Shown in pieces: positions 32,851-41,596 of a stretch of DNA of 64,000 bases; the first letter of the stretch is position 1, and each line of letters begins with the position of its first letter. Position numbers and translations under genes: made by a program. The notes beneath the pieces are model-generated. The model was not told where the DNA came from, searched no databases, and worked only from the letters and a program-made list of their open reading frames with translations. This stretch comes from Mordavella massiliensis (GTDB lineage: Bacteria; Bacillota; Clostridia; Lachnospirales; Lachnospiraceae): NCBI RefSeq assembly GCF_016901695.1, contig NZ_JACJKS010000005.1, positions 124,001-188,000 of the forward strand. Reading direction: 5' to 3'.

Positions 32851-34614
32851 GTGGGGATCCTGATGGTCCTGTCCCTGTGGGGCTACTGTTTTGTCCTGTG
32901 CCGCAAAGGAGGCGTTCCGTTCTGGTGGGCGCCCCTTGTCTGCGCGTCCGGGATCAGTCTTGCGCTGTTTGGCGGCGCGCTTTCGGGGCGGCTGGCAGAC
33001 ATGTCCGGACTTGTGCTGGCAGGCGGCCTTCTCTGTTTTCTGTATTTTTCTGCCTGTGCGTGGAGAGGGAAGATCCGGCTGCCGGGCTGGCGGGCCGAGG
33101 TCGTGTGCATCGGCGCGGGGATGGCGGTCTTTGCCCTTCTTAGCCTGCGCCTGCGGCTGACCCACTACGACAATTTCTCCCACTGGGCGCTGATCGTCAA
33201 ATATCTGCTCCTTGCAGAGGAGCTGCCGCAGGCGGGCGATGCGCTCCTTGCGTTCCGGGACTATCCGCCGGGGATGAGCCTAATTCTCTTCTATGTATGC
33301 CGGTATGCAGGGCATTCCCAGGGCATGATGCTGCTGGCCCAGAACAGTGTGATCCTGTCCTGCTTTCTGGCGATGTTCGGCATCGTGAAAGAAAGGCGCC
33401 GGTTTCTTCTGTACTCTTTTCTGGGGATGGGCTGCGCCATGCTCTCTTACCTCAACCTGACGATCCGCATCAACAACCTGCTGGTGGATTTTCTGCTTCC
33501 GCTTCTCGCCCTCGCATCGGTCGCGTGCGCTTACAGGGAGACGGACAACCGGAGGCTGTGCGCGGTGCAGATTCCGCTTCTGGGGTTTACGGGGATCGTG
33601 AAGGGGACCGGGCTGTTCTTTGCCGGTGTGGCCGGCGTGTACGCCGTATGGCGGCTGTTTCAAAATGCGCGGGGGACAGGGGGAAAACGGGGGCGAAGGA
33701 TGGCAGTATGCCTGCCTGCCGCCCTGCTTACGCTGGCGGGAGCCGCTGCCCCTGCGCTTTTGTGGCAGCGGCATGTAGAGACGGATCTGGCCGATTTTGA
33801 GGGAAAGTTTCAGGCCGGCGCGGGCACAGGCGCGGGAGAGGCTGCAAGGGCCCGGCTCCGCCCGCAGATCGCGGAGGATTTCCTGCGGGCGTTCCTTGAT
33901 CCCGCGGACAGGGCCTTTCAGGTGATCGCCCTTGCCGTCCTCCTTGCCCTAGCGGCAGCCCTCTGGTCCCGGCTTGCGCTGCGGCGCAGGTGGAAGGTGG
34001 GATGGGTCCTCTTGCCGGCGCTGGCTGCCGTGGCAGCCTACTACGGAGGCATGCTGTACATGTACCTGTTTACCATGCCGGAGGAGGAGGCCCTGCAGCT
34101 GGCCGGCTTTGACCGGTATGCCTGCAGCGCGGCGACCCTCTTTGCCGGCCTTCTTCTTCTGTGCGCCGTGACAGATATGGAGGGGTCCTTTGCGGTGGAC
34201 ATCGATGAGAGAGGGCCATACCGGGCCTACTCGTCCCCGGCTGCCAAGCGCAGGTACCAGTACGCCGTCCTGGCGACCATCCTTGTGGGCGTCAATTTCC
34301 TCTACTCGGAGTACAGCGGCCTGCTGGTCATCCGCAGCAGTTATGAGGCGTCCCTTCCGGGTCGGGCCCGGGCCCTTGTGGGGGACCGCTGGCCGGCGGG
34401 CGGCAGGGCGGATCCGCGCCGGTATCTGGTAGTGGCCTCCGATGCGGGAGGGCAGGTATCCAGCGGCGAAGCGGGCTACGTGTTCCGCTATTTCCTCTGG
34501 GCGGAGCACGTGGATGTGAAGGAGACGGCCGAGGGGGCGGACGGTTACGACTGCGTGATCGTGCTGGACCCGGAGCCGGCCCTTGCGCCTTCCCTGTCCG
34601 GTGTAGTAGAATGA
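32851..34614 (+). CDS. Polytopic membrane protein, GT-C-like (unknown glycosyltransferase or ligase)
   Basis: 587 residues from GTG 32851 (purine-rich GGAAGGTGA upstream; an internal ATG at 32863 is the alternative). At least ten hydrophobic helices. After the first helices comes LRLRLTHYDNFSHWALIVKY, an acidic/aromatic loop of the kind found in GT-C enzymes using lipid-phosphate sugars, then FRDYPPGMSL. A hydrophilic tail (about 490-587) ends the protein. The family is unnamed to me. As last gene of the EAL-GGDEF-GT2/GtrA-BcsA-like operon it is a good candidate for the enzyme that uses the lipid-linked sugar made by the GtrA fusion protein. Confidence 0.78.
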   Translation: MGILMVLSLWGYCFVLCRKGGVPFWWAPLVCASGISLALFGGALSGRLADMSGLVLAGGLLCFLYFSACAWRGKIRLPGWRAEVVCIGAGMAVFALLSLRLRLTHYDNFSHWALIVKYLLLAEELPQAGDALLAFRDYPPGMSLILFYVCRYAGHSQGMMLLAQNSVILSCFLAMFGIVKERRRFLLYSFLGMGCAMLSYLNLTIRINNLLVDFLLPLLALASVACAYRETDNRRLCAVQIPLLGFTGIVKGTGLFFAGVAGVYAVWRLFQNARGTGGKRGRRMAVCLPAALLTLAGAAAPALLWQRHVETDLADFEGKFQAGAGTGAGEAARARLRPQIAEDFLRAFLDPADRAFQVIALAVLLALAAALWSRLALRRRWKVGWVLLPALAAVAAYYGGMLYMYLFTMPEEEALQLAGFDRYACSAATLFAGLLLLCAVTDMEGSFAVDIDERGPYRAYSSPAAKRRYQYAVLATILVGVNFLYSEYSGLLVIRSSYEASLPGRARALVGDRWPAGGRADPRRYLVVASDAGGQVSSGEAGYVFRYFLWAEHVDVKETAEGADGYDCVIVLDPEPALAPSLSGVVE

Positions 34615-34628
34615 AGCTACATCGGACA
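34595..34628 (+). promoter_or_regulatory. Hairpin between the glycan operon and sbcD
   Basis: TGTCCGGTGTAG (34595-34606) pairs with CTACATCGGACA (34617-34628), one wobble pair, loop of ten, immediately before the sbcD ribosome site AGGGAGG. No T-tract. It could mask translation start or protect an mRNA end. Confidence 0.5.
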
Positions 34629-34641
34629 AGGGAGGTTCTCC

Positions 34642-35787
34642 ATGAAGTTTTTTCATCTTTCAGATTTACATATAGGACTGCGGCTCATGAACCGGGACCT
34701 GAAGGAAGACCAGGAGTACATCCTCCGGCAGATCACGGACCTGGCCGTCCGGGAGAGACCGGACGCCGTCGTGGTGGCGGGGGATGTCTACGACAAGGCG
34801 ATGCCGTCCGCGGAGGCGGTGGAGGTGTTTGACCGCTTCATCCGGGAGCTCGCGGAGGCGCTGCCGGACACGGCCATCATGCTCATCAGCGGCAACCATG
34901 ACAGCGGTCCCAGGCTGAACTGCTTCCGGGGCATCCTGTCCAGGCAGCATGTCTATATGGTCGGCACGCCGCCCCAGACGGAGGAGGAGCGCCTGGAACG
35001 GGTGACCCTCACGGACGCCTGGGGGCCGGTGGATTTCTATCTTCTGCCGTTTGTGCGGCCCTCCATGGTCCGCCGGGCCGTGGCGGGGGAGCAGGAGGGC
35101 CCCCTCTCCTACAACGACGCCCTGCACCGGCTGATCGGGCGGGAGCAGATCGACCCGTCCAGGCGAGCTGTCCTGGTGAGCCACCAGTTCTATCTGCCGG
35201 CCGGAAAGGCGGCAGCGGAGGTGGAACGGATGGACTCCGAGATCCGCACGGTGGGAAATATCGATGAGGTGCGGGGGGATTTCCTGGAGCGGTTCGACTA
35301 TGCGGCCCTGGGACACATCCACAAGCCCATGGAGGTGGGCAGTCCCTTCTGCCGCTACTGCGGCACGCCCCTGGCCTGCTCGGTCAGCGAGGCGGGGCAG
35401 GAGAAGGTCGTTGTCATGGTGGAGCTGGGGCAAAAGGGGGACCGGAAGGTGACCGTCCTCCCCCTGAAACCTTTGCGGCAGGTGCGGCTGCTGCGCGGGG
35501 ACTTTGCGCAGATCCTCGGGCAGGCATGCGGCGACTATGTGACGGTGGTGCTGACAGACCGGGGGGAACTGGATATACCGGATGTGCAGGACAGGCTGCG
35601 GCACGCGTTCCCTAAGCTGCTGGAGATCCGCAGGGAGACGCAGCGCCGGGCAAAGCCGGAGGCGGGAGGAGGCCGTCCGGGAGATCTGGATCCCCTGGAG
35701 CTGTGCTGCGCGTTTCTGGGTGGTGCGGACGGGGAGGAGCAAAAGCTCCTGGCGGACGTGATCCGCACGGTGCAGGAGGTGATGTAG
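34642..35787 (+). CDS. sbcD: Exonuclease subunit SbcD (Mre11-like)
   Basis: 381 residues. Calcineurin-type phosphoesterase core with FHLSDLHIGLRL, VVAGDVYDKAMPS, ISGNHDSGPRL and ALGHIHKPMEVG supplying the two-metal site, then a capping domain that contacts SbcC. The complex cuts hairpins and blocked DNA ends, for example at palindromes and stalled forks. One base separates its stop from the sbcC start region. Starts with GGGAGG nine bases upstream. Ordinary copy with no missing motif. Confidence 0.96.
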   Translation: MKFFHLSDLHIGLRLMNRDLKEDQEYILRQITDLAVRERPDAVVVAGDVYDKAMPSAEAVEVFDRFIRELAEALPDTAIMLISGNHDSGPRLNCFRGILSRQHVYMVGTPPQTEEERLERVTLTDAWGPVDFYLLPFVRPSMVRRAVAGEQEGPLSYNDALHRLIGREQIDPSRRAVLVSHQFYLPAGKAAAEVERMDSEIRTVGNIDEVRGDFLERFDYAALGHIHKPMEVGSPFCRYCGTPLACSVSEAGQEKVVVMVELGQKGDRKVTVLPLKPLRQVRLLRGDFAQILGQACGDYVTVVLTDRGELDIPDVQDRLRHAFPKLLEIRRETQRRAKPEAGGGRPGDLDPLELCCAFLGGADGEEQKLLADVIRTVQEVM

Positions 35788-35788
35788 G

Positions 35789-38700
35789 ATGAGACCGCGC
35801 AGACTTACCATGCAGGCCTTCGGGTCATACGGACGGAAGACGCAGATCGATTTTGACCGGACGAACCAGAATCTCTTCCTTGTCACCGGAGACACGGGCG
35901 CCGGCAAGACAACGATCTTTGACGCCATCGTATTCGCGCTGTACGGGGAGGCCGGATCCAGCGTCAACCGGAAGGACGGGACAGAGCTGCAGAGCCAGTT
36001 CGCGGAGGCGGGCGCGGAGCCCTTCGTGGAGCTCGTATTTACAGACGGGCAGGAAGAGGAGGGCGGCGTGTATACGGTGCGCCGCTCGCCCCGGCATGTG
36101 CGCCCTTTAAAGAGAGGGAAGGGGTTCCGGGAGGAGAGCGGGAAGGTCTCGCTCATCCTGCCGGACGGCACCGAGTACCCGCCGAAGGAGACGGACCGGA
36201 AGCTGGAGGAGATCGTAGGCCTCACCAAGGCCCAGTTCATGCAGGTGGCCATGATCGCGCAGGGGGAGTTTATGGAGCTGCTGCGCGCAAAGTCTGACGA
36301 CAAGAAGAACATTTTCCGGAAACTGTTCCACACAGAACTGTACGAAAAGATCGTGGAGGAGCTGGGGCGCAGGCGCAGGGAGAAGCAGCAGGACATGGCG
36401 CGGATCCGCACGGTCTGCCAGAACGAGGTCTCCCACGCGCAGGCTCCCGCAGACTATGAGGCCGCCGGGGAGCTGGAGGAGCTCAAAGAGCAGATCCTCC
36501 GGTCGGACCGGCTCTCCGTGTCGGATATGGAGGCGTTCCTTGGCGCCCTGTCCGGCCTTCTTGCCGTGTTGGAGGAGGCGGAAGAAAAGGCCGCAAAAGC
36601 ATATGCGGAAGCGGAAGCGCGCTATCTTGCAAGGCGGGACGCCTGCACCGGCGCGCAGCAGCTGGCCGCCCTGTTCGGACAGATGGAGAAGGCCGGGGAG
36701 GAGGCCGCCGCCCTGGATGCCCGGGAAAAGGAGATGCGGGAGGCGCTGGACCTGTCCGGCCGGATCCGCAGCGCCTGGGAGATCCGCTCCGTCTTCCGGC
36801 AGTACGAGGAGGCGAAGGAGAGGCGCCGGCAGACAGCCGAAGCCCTTCAGGTCCAGGAGGCGGCGCTGCCGGGTCTTGAGCAGGCCTCCCGGGAGGCGAA
36901 GAAGACGCAGGAGACGGCGCGGGAGAGCGCCGATGCCTGCGTGCGGGAGCACGCAAAGATTTCAGAGCGGACAGCCCGGGCGCTTGCCCTGTTTACCAGG
37001 ATCGAGACGGCCAGGAAGCAGGTAAAAGAGGCCGAGACATCCGCGAGGGAGGCGTCCGCCGCAGCCCGCACAGCGAAAGAGAAGCTGGCGGAGGAAGAGG
37101 AGGCCGGGCGGGAGCTGGGCCGGCAGATCCGGCGGCTTGCATCGGCAGACGCCCGGCTGGAGGCGTGGAAGGCCGCAAAGGACAAGGCGGACGCCCTGGA
37201 GAAGGAAATGGCGCAGGCGCGGCGGCTGGAGCAGGAGCTGGAAAAGCAGGAGGAGCGCCTCCGGGATCTGCAGCAGGCCTACGGGGCGCAAAGCGCCGCC
37301 TATGAGCAGAGCTTTGCGGAGTATGAGGGGGCGCGCCGGATCTTCCTCAACCTGCAGGCGGGGTGGATCGCCCGGGAGCAGTTGCGGCCCGGGGAGCCAT
37401 GTCCGGTCTGCGGTTCCACCGACCATCCGGCCCCCTGCAGGATCGAAGAGGAGCACCGGGAGATCACCCGGGACTATCTGGACCAGCTTGAGGACCGTAC
37501 AAGAGAACTGCGCGACCGGCAGGAGCAGTCCGCCCTGCAGGCCAGGGAGGCGGGCGCGCTGGCCGCGCAGCAGAAGGAGCGGCTGCAGGCGATGGCGGAC
37601 AGCATCTGGATGAACGTGTCCGGGCAGGAGGAAGACAGTCCGTCTGCAGAAGAGTGGACGGTGAAAGAGAAACTGGCCAGGGGAGGAGAAAAGCTGCAGG
37701 ACCACCTGGCGGCCCTTGCCCGGGAAGGCGACTGCGCGCAGCGGGATGTGCGCACCCTCCGGCAGCTGGAGAAGGAGCTGGAGGAGACGGACAGGCGAAA
37801 GGAGACGCGCCGGAAGGAGGCGGAAGAGGCGGCCAAAAGAGAGAGCGAAGCAGCAGAGAAGCTTGCCGCCGGCCGGGCGGCCCTGGAGAGCATGGACACC
37901 TCCGGCGCGTACGAGAGCGCGGAGGAGGCAAAGGAGTGTCTCGCCCTTGCAGAAGCGCGCCGGAAGGAGGCGGAAGAGGCGGCCGCCGGCGCGCAGGAGG
38001 AAGCGGAGAAGGCCGGGACCGCCCTGCAGCAGGCCCTGACGCGGGCGGAGCAGTACCGGCAGCAGCTTCCGGATCTGGAGCGGGAGTCCGCCCTGCGGCG
38101 GCAGGAGTACGAGGCTCTTCTGGAGGAGAAACAGGCGGAGGAAACAGCCTGGAGGGAGCTGACGGAACGCTATGGCCGGCAGGAGGCAGACCGCCTGCAG
38201 GAGCAGGTCCATACATGGGAGACCCGGAAGGCCGCCGCGGCCAGCCGCTACCACGCCGCGAAGGAGGCAGTGGGAGAAAGAGAAAGACCGGATCCCGAGA
38301 AGGCAAAGCAGGAGCAGGACGCAGCCCGGGAGGAGATGGAGCGGCGCAATGCCGCCCTGCAGGCAGTCAGCGCCTGCAAAAGCAGCAACGAGGCTGTGCG
38401 GCGGGCCCTGGAACCTGTACTCGCGGAGCGCGGGAAAGTGATGGAGGAGTACAGGAAACTGGATGGCCTCTACAGCCTGCTGGCGGGGAATGTCTCCGGC
38501 TCCCGCATGGATCTGGAGACCTTTGTCCAGCGCTATTACCTGGAACAGATCCTGCAGGCGGCCAACCGCCGCTTCCGCGTCATGTCGGGCGGTCAGTTCG
38601 AGCTTTGCATGTGCGATCTGGACCGGGCGGGCAAAGGCAGGAACCGGGGGCTTGACCTGATGGTATGGTCCGCGGTGACAGGGAAAAAGCGGGAGGTGCG

Positions 38701-38998
38701 CACGCTCTCCGGCGGCGAGTCCTTTATGGCGGCGCTCTCCCTGGCGCTTGGCATGGCGGATCAGATCCAGGCAGGCGCCTCCGCCGTGCATCTGGACATC
38801 ATGTTCATCGACGAGGGCTTCGGTTCCCTGGATGAGCATGCCAGGGACAAGGCCGTACGCGTTTTGCAGGATATGGCGGAAGGGTCGAAGCTCATCGGCA
38901 TTATCTCCCACGTGACGGAGCTGAAGCAGGAGATCGAGGATCAGCTCATCGTCACGAGGGACGAGGAGGGAAGCCATGTCCGGTGGCAGATCAGCTGA
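35789..38998 (+). CDS. sbcC: Exonuclease subunit SbcC (Rad50-like ATPase)
   Basis: 1069 residues. N-terminal Walker A GDTGAGKTTIFDA (about 34-46) and C-terminal signature LSGGESFMAALSLAL plus Walker B DIMFIDEGFGSLDE make the two halves of an SMC-like ATPase. Between them lie long coiled coils (about 180-500 and 580-860) rich in Glu, Ala and Arg, joined at a zinc hook C538-P-V-C541. It bridges DNA and feeds ends to SbcD. Pairs with sbcD as an operon. Internal Glu/Ala repeats of the coil create long frames on other strands that are not genes. Confidence 0.96.
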   Translation: MRPRRLTMQAFGSYGRKTQIDFDRTNQNLFLVTGDTGAGKTTIFDAIVFALYGEAGSSVNRKDGTELQSQFAEAGAEPFVELVFTDGQEEEGGVYTVRRSPRHVRPLKRGKGFREESGKVSLILPDGTEYPPKETDRKLEEIVGLTKAQFMQVAMIAQGEFMELLRAKSDDKKNIFRKLFHTELYEKIVEELGRRRREKQQDMARIRTVCQNEVSHAQAPADYEAAGELEELKEQILRSDRLSVSDMEAFLGALSGLLAVLEEAEEKAAKAYAEAEARYLARRDACTGAQQLAALFGQMEKAGEEAAALDAREKEMREALDLSGRIRSAWEIRSVFRQYEEAKERRRQTAEALQVQEAALPGLEQASREAKKTQETARESADACVREHAKISERTARALALFTRIETARKQVKEAETSAREASAAARTAKEKLAEEEEAGRELGRQIRRLASADARLEAWKAAKDKADALEKEMAQARRLEQELEKQEERLRDLQQAYGAQSAAYEQSFAEYEGARRIFLNLQAGWIAREQLRPGEPCPVCGSTDHPAPCRIEEEHREITRDYLDQLEDRTRELRDRQEQSALQAREAGALAAQQKERLQAMADSIWMNVSGQEEDSPSAEEWTVKEKLARGGEKLQDHLAALAREGDCAQRDVRTLRQLEKELEETDRRKETRRKEAEEAAKRESEAAEKLAAGRAALESMDTSGAYESAEEAKECLALAEARRKEAEEAAAGAQEEAEKAGTALQQALTRAEQYRQQLPDLERESALRRQEYEALLEEKQAEETAWRELTERYGRQEADRLQEQVHTWETRKAAAASRYHAAKEAVGERERPDPEKAKQEQDAAREEMERRNAALQAVSACKSSNEAVRRALEPVLAERGKVMEEYRKLDGLYSLLAGNVSGSRMDLETFVQRYYLEQILQAANRRFRVMSGGQFELCMCDLDRAGKGRNRGLDLMVWSAVTGKKREVRTLSGGESFMAALSLALGMADQIQAGASAVHLDIMFIDEGFGSLDEHARDKAVRVLQDMAEGSKLIGIISHVTELKQEIEDQLIVTRDEEGSHVRWQIS

Positions 38999-39065
38999 AC
39001 CGGCCATTTTGGGCTACCGGGAAAACAGGAACCGTGTTATGATAGCACATAAGGAGGAGATGCGT

Positions 39066-39650
39066 ATGATCCGGGCAGAGAAATACAGAGATAAAAGAGA
39101 TGACTCCCAAAACAGGATCGTGACGATACCGAATATCCTGTCGCTTTTCCGGCTCTGCCTGATCCCGGTTTTTGTCTGGCTGTATTGTGCAGAGAAAAAT
39201 TTTGTGTGGACAGGCGTGATCCTGATCCTGTCCGGTGTGACAGACACAGTGGACGGATTCGTGGCGAGGCATTTCCATATGACCAGCAATCTCGGCAAGG
39301 TGCTGGATCCGGTGGCGGACAAGCTGACCCAGGCGTCGATGCTCTTCTGCCTGCTGACCCGCTTTCCGCTCATGGCCGTTCCGCTGGCCGTCATGGTGGT
39401 CAAGGAGTGCTTCATGGGCATCACCGGACTTATGGTCATCCGCAGGACAGGTCATGTCTTTGGCGCTGACTGGCATGGCAAAGTCACGACCTGGCTGCTC
39501 TACGCCATGATGATCCTGCATGTGTTCTGGTACGACATCCCGGGATCCGTGTCGGCAGGCGTGATCACCGTGTGCGTGGGTATGATGCTCCTATCTCTTA
39601 TCCTTTATGGGCTTCATAACATTCGGGCGATCCGGGGGAAAACAGACTGA
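39066..39650 (+). CDS. CDP-alcohol phosphatidyltransferase (phosphatidylglycerophosphate synthase-like)
   Basis: 194 residues from ATG 39066, eight bases after AAGGAGG; ATG 39060 is too close to that site. Six transmembrane helices. The CDP-alcohol motif D-x2-DG-x2-AR-x8-G-x3-D-x3-D is complete in DTVDGFVARHFHMTSNLGK followed by LDPVADK. Pattern NRIVTIPNILSLFRLCLIPVF is PgsA-like. It joins CDP-diacylglycerol with glycerol-3-phosphate or another alcohol in the membrane; the acceptor is not certain because a main pgsA may be elsewhere. Confidence 0.9.
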   Translation: MIRAEKYRDKRDDSQNRIVTIPNILSLFRLCLIPVFVWLYCAEKNFVWTGVILILSGVTDTVDGFVARHFHMTSNLGKVLDPVADKLTQASMLFCLLTRFPLMAVPLAVMVVKECFMGITGLMVIRRTGHVFGADWHGKVTTWLLYAMMILHVFWYDIPGSVSAGVITVCVGMMLLSLILYGLHNIRAIRGKTD

Positions 39651-39751
39651 CATTGTCTTATCAGCCTTATGTATATTGCCTTTGTCAATAACAGAGCAGT
39701 ATGTATAAGGTTTTTTTATGGCATTATTTGTGTACACTGGCGCACTGCATG

Positions 39752-39760
39752 TGTTATAAT
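39752..39760 (+). promoter_or_regulatory. Extended -10 promoter of the TRIC-channel gene
   Basis: TGTTATAAT at 39752-39760 is an extended -10 (TG-n-TATAAT) about 37 bases before the start. Upstream, near 39670-39717, imperfect arms CCTTAT/ATAAGG followed by seven T form a probable terminator for the preceding gene. Confidence 0.55.
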
Positions 39761-39796
39761 GCGGAGCGGTTTAAAAAACGAGAAGCGAGGACTTGA

Positions 39797-40471
39797 ATGA
39801 TGAGTGTACAGGACAGTGTGGTATTTGCGCTTGAGATCATAGGTACGGTGGCTTTTGCGGCCTCCGGGGCGCTGGTGGGCATCCGCAAATCCATGGATAT
39901 ATTCGGCGTGTGCGTGCTGGGCGTGATCACCGCAGTGGGAGGCGGCGCCATCCGGGATGTGGTCATGGGCGTCATCCCGCCCAATGTGTTTCGGGACCCG
40001 GTCTACGCGCTGCTGGCGGTGGCGGTCTCCTGCCTGGTCTTTGCCGCCATGTGCTTCCGGAGGCGGCTCTCGGACGAGCGGCTTGGCAGGCTGTACGAGA
40101 CAGCCATGCTGCTCATGGACGCAGTGGGACTTGGCATCTTCACGGTGGTGGGGGTGAACGCGGGCATACAGCAGGGGTATGGCGGCAACGCCTTCCTCCT
40201 CATCTTTACCGGGACAGTGACCGGCGTGGGAGGAGGCCTGCTGCGGGATGTCATGGCCGGCGTCCCTCCATACATCTTTGTGAGGCATATCTACGCCTGC
40301 GCGTCGATCGCGGGCGCTGTGCTCTGCACCGCGCTTGGCCGGGTCACAGGCATGACGGCCGCCATGTTTGCAGGGGCTGCCGTTGTTGTGCTGATCCGCT
40401 GTCTGGCGGCGCGGTACCGCTGGAACCTGCCGAGGATCCGGGTGGAGGAGAGCGGGGCTGACAGAGGATAG
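39797..40471 (+). CDS. TRIC-family cation channel protein (YicG/UPF0126 type)
   Basis: 224 residues. Two UPF0126 repeats, each of three hydrophobic helices plus a glycine-rich GG motif: TAVGGGAIRDVVMGVIPP and TGVGGGLLRDVMAGVPP, the K+-binding signature of prokaryotic trimeric intracellular cation channels. A seventh helix closes the protein. Start at ATG 39797 or 39800. It stands alone between the phospholipid synthase and the thiamine locus; its physiological ion is inferred from family. Confidence 0.92.
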   Translation: MMSVQDSVVFALEIIGTVAFAASGALVGIRKSMDIFGVCVLGVITAVGGGAIRDVVMGVIPPNVFRDPVYALLAVAVSCLVFAAMCFRRRLSDERLGRLYETAMLLMDAVGLGIFTVVGVNAGIQQGYGGNAFLLIFTGTVTGVGGGLLRDVMAGVPPYIFVRHIYACASIAGAVLCTALGRVTGMTAAMFAGAAVVVLIRCLAARYRWNLPRIRVEESGADRG

Positions 40472-40559
40472 ACAGGGGATGGACAGGCGACCGCGCGCGA
40501 AAAGACTTGCAAATGGAAACGGACAGGTCTATAATAGAGAGCGATCGGAAAAATAAATA

Positions 40560-40650
40560 CGACACGGGGAGCTGGCCTGGAGCCGGCTGAGAGGGGACTG
40601 CATGGTCCCGACCCGCAACCTGATTTGGATAATGCCAACGTAGGGATGGA
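40560..40650 (+). ncRNA. TPP (THI-element) riboswitch
   Basis: The conserved core is present: ACACGGGGAGC at the 5' side, GGCTGAGAGGGG, GGTCCCGACCCG, then AACCTGATTTGGATAATGCC and AACGTAGGGA. It lies upstream of thiW and thiC and should shut the locus off when thiamine pyrophosphate is abundant. Confidence 0.95.
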
Positions 40651-40682
40651 GCCATATGCGAAGCCATATGGAAGATATGAGT

Positions 40683-40710
40683 GAGATGCCCTGCGGCGTC
40701 TCTTTTTTTT
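40683..40710 (+). terminator. Riboswitch expression platform (intrinsic terminator)
   Basis: GAGATGCC (40683-40690) pairs with GGCGTCTC (40695-40702), tetraloop CTGC, followed by eight T. About 33 bases after the aptamer, so TPP binding probably favours transcription termination. Confidence 0.88.
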
Positions 40711-40853
40711 GTATTGGCGACGAGCCAAAGTCCGGGCCTGCCCGAGACCTTGGCGACCGCTTACAATCCCGGAATGTGCCTTTTGGCACTTCCGGTGATT
40801 ATCCGGCAGGAACTGTTTTTCCGGTCAGAATTTCAGAAAGGAGCTGTGTACTT

Positions 40854-41363
40854 ATGAGAGAGAATACAGCGACAAAGAAACTGGTCATGGCGGGAGTCCT
40901 GACGGCTCTGGCCGTTGTCGGGAGTCTGATCAGCTTCCCCATCGCGGGGAGCAAGTGCGCGCCGGTACAGCACATGGTCAACATCTTGGCAGCCGTGACG
41001 CTGGGACCCGGCTGGGGCGTGGGCATCGCCTTCACGGCAAGCCTGCTCCGGAATATCCTGGGGATCGGCAGTCTGCTCGCCTTTCCCGGAAGCATGGTGG
41101 GAGCGCTCTGCTGCGGTCTTGTCTATGCGGCCTGGAAGAAGCTCGCGCCTACCTGTGTGGCCGAAGCGCTGGGGACAGGCATCCTCGGCGGGCTGTGCGC
41201 CTATCCGGCAGCCAAGCTGCTGATGGGGATGGAGCCGGCGGGACTTTTCGTCTATGTCGTCCCGTTCCTTGTATCCACGGTGGCAGGAAGCATCCTTGCG
41301 TTTATCCTGATCACGGTGCTGGAGAAGGGCGGCGTGATGGGCCAGCTTCGGGCGGCGAATTAA
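40854..41363 (+). CDS. thiW: ThiW, thiamine-precursor ECF transporter S component
   Basis: 169 residues from ATG 40854; AAAGGAG ten bases upstream. Five to six hydrophobic helices with the S-component pattern KLVMAGVLTALAVVGS, FPIAGSKCAPVQHMVNILA and LRNILGIGSLLAFPGSM. ThiW proteins bind the thiazole precursor of thiamine and work with a shared energy-coupling module encoded elsewhere. Directly under the TPP riboswitch and followed by thiC, which makes the pyrimidine half, so the cell seems to import thiazole and synthesise hydroxymethylpyrimidine. Confidence 0.93.
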   Translation: MRENTATKKLVMAGVLTALAVVGSLISFPIAGSKCAPVQHMVNILAAVTLGPGWGVGIAFTASLLRNILGIGSLLAFPGSMVGALCCGLVYAAWKKLAPTCVAEALGTGILGGLCAYPAAKLLMGMEPAGLFVYVVPFLVSTVAGSILAFILITVLEKGGVMGQLRAAN

Positions 41364-41395
41364 ACACGCGCATCAGGGGGGTATCCCTCTGACAA

Positions 41396-41428
41396 AGCGG
41401 CGGACCGGGGACACCACTTTCCGCCGCT
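41396..41428 (+). terminator. Hairpin between thiW and thiC
   Basis: AGCGGCGGA (41396-41404) pairs with TCCGCCGCT (41420-41428); the downstream tract (ATAGAAAAAT) is not T-rich, so it may be an attenuator or mRNA-processing stem rather than a full terminator. Confidence 0.5.
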
Positions 41429-41468
41429 ATAGAAAAATCTGGTTGTAAATAAAAGGAGAGATACAGCT

Positions 41469-41591
41469 ATGATGATCACCATGTCGCACATGGGTGAAGG
41501 CGTCGGCATCCGGATGAGGGAGCAAGGTACGTTGCCCCTTTGTCCTGTTTCCATGGCCGGCGCCAGAAAAAACAGAAAAAGACGGAGGTAG
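41469..41591 (+). CDS. Candidate 40-residue upstream peptide of thiC
   Basis: Frame [20 protein letters not shown] to a basic end RKNRKRRR, preceded by AAAAGGAGAG about nine bases before its ATG and ending with a TAG inside the thiC ribosome-binding region, six bases before the thiC ATG. Such spacing permits translational coupling. The sequence matches no family I know and is too short to judge by codon use. It may be a leader peptide, a small protein, or only a ribosome entry track. Confidence 0.4.
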   Translation: MMITMSHMGEGVGIRMREQGTLPLCPVSMAGARKNRKRRR

Positions 41592-41596
41592 GACAA

